DNA of 16,242 nucleotides. It comes from CAYXVB01 sp964467785 (GTDB lineage Bacteria > Bdellovibrionota > UBA1018). Of this stretch, positions 14,125-16,242 are shown piece by piece. The stretch is from contig CAYXVB010000074.1 in the NCBI GenBank assembly GCA_964467785.1, forward strand, positions 1-16,242. The letters run 5' to 3'. The first letter of the stretch is position 1. The number at the start of each line of letters is the position of its first letter. The notes under the pieces were generated by a model. The model saw only the letters and a program-made list of their open reading frames with translations. It did not search any database and had not been told where the DNA came from. The position numbers and the translations under genes were made by a program.

Positions 14125-15318
14125 ATGGTGGCGAGATCTAGCGCAATCAGCATCGGCGACGGCAGTTGGATCGACTGGTACTCCCAGGAAACTCACGCCT
14201 TGATGAATCCGCGCCTGCCTGCGGCGGAGGCGGCGAGACTCAAGGAGGGGCTTAAGGCCGTTCCTGCGCTTCCGGGGCATCTTTGGATCGCGACCTCGGG
14301 CACGACCGGTACGCTCAAGTGGGTCGCGCTCCCCAAAGAGGCGATGCTTTCGGCCGCGGCCGCGGCTAACCGCCATTTCGAGTCGACTCGCTCTGACATC
14401 TGGTTTCGCTCATTGCCGCTGTTTCATGTGGGCGGGCTCAGCATCCTGGCTCGCTCCCATCTGAGCGGCGCCAAGGTGGTCGGCGCCGACTCGCGTTTTT
14501 CCAAGTGGAGCGCGCCGCTCTTTGCGCAGCTGCTGGAAGAGTCGGGCGCGACGCTCACCTCGCTCGTCCCGACTCAGCTGCATGACCTGGTGGTCATCGA
14601 CATGGAGTGTCCGCCCGCGCTACGAGCGGTCGCGATCGGAGGCGCGGCTCTCACCCCCGCGCTTTATGCGCGCGCGCGAGAGCTGGGCTGGCCCGTACTG
14701 CCCACCTACGGCATGACCGAGTGCTGCTCGATGGTGGCGACGGCGCCGCTCTCTTCGCTGGATAGCAGGGAGTTTCCGGCGCTCGAGATTCTGTCGCATT
14801 TCGAGGCGAGAATCTCGGATTCCGGCGAGAATTGGATCGAGCTCAAGGGGTCTTCGCTTTTGACGGGAATGGCGATCGAAAGCGCGAAGAAGGACGGACG
14901 TTTCGCGTTCGCTGACCCCAAGCTCAAAGACGGCTGGTTCCGCACGGGTGACACTGGACAGTTGGACGGTCGCCGGCTGCGCGTGGGTGGCCGTGGCGAG
15001 TCCTACGTCAAGATCGCAGGCGAAGGCGTCGACCTCAACCGCATCCAGTCGCTATTCGACGAGGCCCGCCTCGAGGTGGATCCACTGTTCGATGCCGCGG
15101 TAGTGGCGCTGCCGGACGAGCGGCTCGGACATGCGCTCGTGCTGGTTTGCGCGCCAGGCGCGGCCCAGGAGAAGATCGGGCTGCTCGAAGCGGCTTTCAA
15201 CAAGCGCGTGCTGCCGGTCGAAAAGATCCGGGCCATCCGCACGGCGGCGATCCCGCGCACGCCACTCGGCAAGCTCGTGGTCTGGGAGCTGGTGGCTCAG
15301 TTGGCGAGCTCGGAGTAG
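14125..15318 (+). CDS. menE: o-Succinylbenzoate-CoA ligase MenE
   Basis: 397 residues of the adenylate-forming ANL superfamily. Activates o-succinylbenzoate with ATP and joins it to CoA, giving the MenB substrate. Motifs in order: the P-loop-like TSGTTGTLK (57-65), PLFHVGG (98-104), PTYGMTE (193-199), GWFRTGD (270-276) with the ribose-binding Asp276, the hinge region GGRGESYVKIAGEGVDLNRI (about 288-307) and the C-terminal PRTPLGKL with catalytic Lys383. It is some 50-90 residues shorter than many MenE proteins, mainly at the N terminus, a size seen in other compact MenE proteins. Last gene of the men block. Its final 22 bases overlap the tail of the opposite ATP-grasp gene, so no terminator fits between them. 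Confidence 0.92.
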   Translation: MVARSSAISIGDGSWIDWYSQETHALMNPRLPAAEAARLKEGLKAVPALPGHLWIATSGTTGTLKWVALPKEAMLSAAAAANRHFESTRSDIWFRSLPLFHVGGLSILARSHLSGAKVVGADSRFSKWSAPLFAQLLEESGATLTSLVPTQLHDLVVIDMECPPALRAVAIGGAALTPALYARARELGWPVLPTYGMTECCSMVATAPLSSLDSREFPALEILSHFEARISDSGENWIELKGSSLLTGMAIESAKKDGRFAFADPKLKDGWFRTGDTGQLDGRRLRVGGRGESYVKIAGEGVDLNRIQSLFDEARLEVDPLFDAAVVALPDERLGHALVLVCAPGAAQEKIGLLEAAFNKRVLPVEKIRAIRTAAIPRTPLGKLVVWELVAQLASSE

Positions 15319-16242
15319 GCGAAATCGCACTTCTTGGACTTGCCCTTTCCGGCCCGCGTGACGACGACCGCAACTTCGCGACCGGAGGCGCTCAAATTGA
15401 CTTTGCCGTCGCCATCGACGGGAAGCGCGCGGCCCCAGGGCGTATTGGACACGAAGACGCCTTTGGGATCGACGGCCGAGATCATGCGGATATCGACGAT
15501 TTTTCCGTCCATCAGTGAAAGGGGCGTGTATTTCTGGACGATGAAGCGATCCGGATCGGCGAGGATCTTTTCGCGGACGGCCTGGAAGTCCGCTTCGGGG
15601 AGCTTGGCCCCGACCCAGACCGCGTTGCCGCCGCGGCCGTCCACGGCCTTGACGACGTAGTCTTTGGGATTGGAAAACACGCGCTCCATCAACGCAGTGT
15701 CGACCCCGGGCTTGCCGTCGGCGCCGGCGTGGGCGAGCGAAAAGCGCTCAGTCGGGATATTCTGGAGGATCGGTTCTTCCTTTAGGTATTTGCGGATGAG
15801 GCCCTCGACATAGACGTAAAATTCCTTGTCGCCGATAAAGTCGACGCCAGGCGAGTAGTTGGAAGCGACCTTGCCCTTGAGAATCGCTTCGGTCAGGCCC
15901 TTGGCCTGGAAGTACCGCGTGATGAGCAAATCATTTCGGTAATTGGAGCGGTTGATCGCCTTTTCGAGCGCCTGGTGGTCGTAGCGCCCGGTCGCGGGCT
16001 CGGGGACGACGGCTTTTTCGAGAGCCTTGCGTGCAGCGGGGAGCAGCTTTTTCTCTTCCAGGTGGCCGCGTGCCTCGTCGACCAACGCGCGCTCGTAGCT
16101 GGCGGGATGGGTGTTGTCGATCCAGGCATGCTCGCCATTCATGATGACATAGCCCACGCGGTTCGCGGCCGAGGGTTTCTCATTCCATTTGAGGAGGTGC
16201 ACGCCGTCCTCGGTGGTTTTCAACGTGGCGCGAGTATGGGGC
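15297..16242 (-). CDS. Circularly permuted ATP-grasp family protein, C-terminal part (5' end outside window)
   Basis: The frame is open to the right edge of the window, giving 314 visible residues; a TTG at 16223 is not convincing as a start. The segment QNIPTERFSL (about 159-168 of the visible part), the glycine-rich VVKAVDGRGGNAVWVG (about 196-211), a REKILADPDRFIVQKY stretch (about 223-238) and VDIRMI (about 249-254) together resemble the circularly permuted ATP-grasp proteins. In those, NVPT, KPVDGSGG, RRYIAQ and HVDLRPF occur in that order. Relatives are thought to form amide or peptide bonds using ATP; the substrate here is unknown. The C terminus (TRAGKGKSKKCDFAYSELAN) is polar and lysine-rich. 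The stop lies inside menE on the opposite strand. Family call moderate, function open. Confidence 0.7.
   Translation of the reverse strand, partial: PHTRATLKTTEDGVHLLKWNEKPSAANRVGYVIMNGEHAWIDNTHPASYERALVDEARGHLEEKKLLPAARKALEKAVVPEPATGRYDHQALEKAINRSNYRNDLLITRYFQAKGLTEAILKGKVASNYSPGVDFIGDKEFYVYVEGLIRKYLKEEPILQNIPTERFSLAHAGADGKPGVDTALMERVFSNPKDYVVKAVDGRGGNAVWVGAKLPEADFQAVREKILADPDRFIVQKYTPLSLMDGKIVDIRMISAVDPKGVFVSNTPWGRALPVDGDGKVNLSASGREVAVVVTRAGKGKSKKCDFAYSELAN

Noticed and set aside
16221..16223. TTG as the true start of the ATP-grasp protein
   Set aside because: The frame stays open to the window edge, no good ribosome binding site precedes it, and relatives have a longer N-terminal part.

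Overview
The window looks like chromosomal DNA of a moderately GC-rich (about 60 % by eye) Gram-negative bacterium. A lipoprotein of the RlpA family and a small exported protein point to an outer-membrane cell plan. The exact lineage cannot be fixed from sequence alone; Bdellovibrionota or another non-model group is possible, but this is a guess. Genes are packed tightly, many with ATGA or GTGA start/stop overlaps. I saw no rRNA, tRNA, CRISPR array, transposase or phage gene.

Layout. (1) Left edge to 436: the 3' end of an unrecognised cysteine-containing protein, + strand. (2) 443-3088, - strand: a reverse transsulfuration pair, cystathionine beta-synthase followed by a cystathionine gamma-lyase type enzyme. 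(3) 3200-5777, - strand, one overlapping operon: DAHP synthase (entry to the shikimate/chorismate pathway), MenG methyltransferase and a long-chain polyprenyl diphosphate synthase. (4) 5778-5896: a divergent control region with nested inverted repeats. (5) 5897-9733, + strand: menF, menD, menH and an overlapping RlpA-like lipoprotein. (6) 9741-9883: an unusual imperfect inverted repeat between convergent genes. (7) 9885-11238, - strand: a 3-mercaptopyruvate sulfurtransferase and a small exported protein. (8) 11388-15318, + strand: menB, menA, menC, menE. (9) 15297 to the right edge, - strand: the C-terminal part of a circularly permuted ATP-grasp type protein, whose stop lies inside the end of menE.

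The central theme is the classical (o-succinylbenzoate) menaquinone pathway, nearly complete in about 12 kb. DAHP synthase feeds chorismate synthesis. MenF makes isochorismate, MenD makes SEPHCHC, MenH makes SHCHC, MenC makes o-succinylbenzoate, MenE makes OSB-CoA, and MenB makes DHNA-CoA. MenA then attaches the prenyl tail supplied by the polyprenyl synthase, and MenG methylates the ring. The only classical step with no gene here is DHNA-CoA hydrolysis (MenI). The men genes form two + strand blocks, F-D-H and B-A-C-E, separated by rlpA, the inverted repeat, the sulfurtransferase and the exported protein.

No wholly new system is evident. The points most worth a second look are the linkage of the chorismate, prenyl-tail and quinone genes, the missing thioesterase, the 9741-9883 repeat, the menB leader hairpin, altered motifs in DAHP synthase and the prenyl synthase, and the incomplete ATP-grasp gene that overlaps menE tail to tail.
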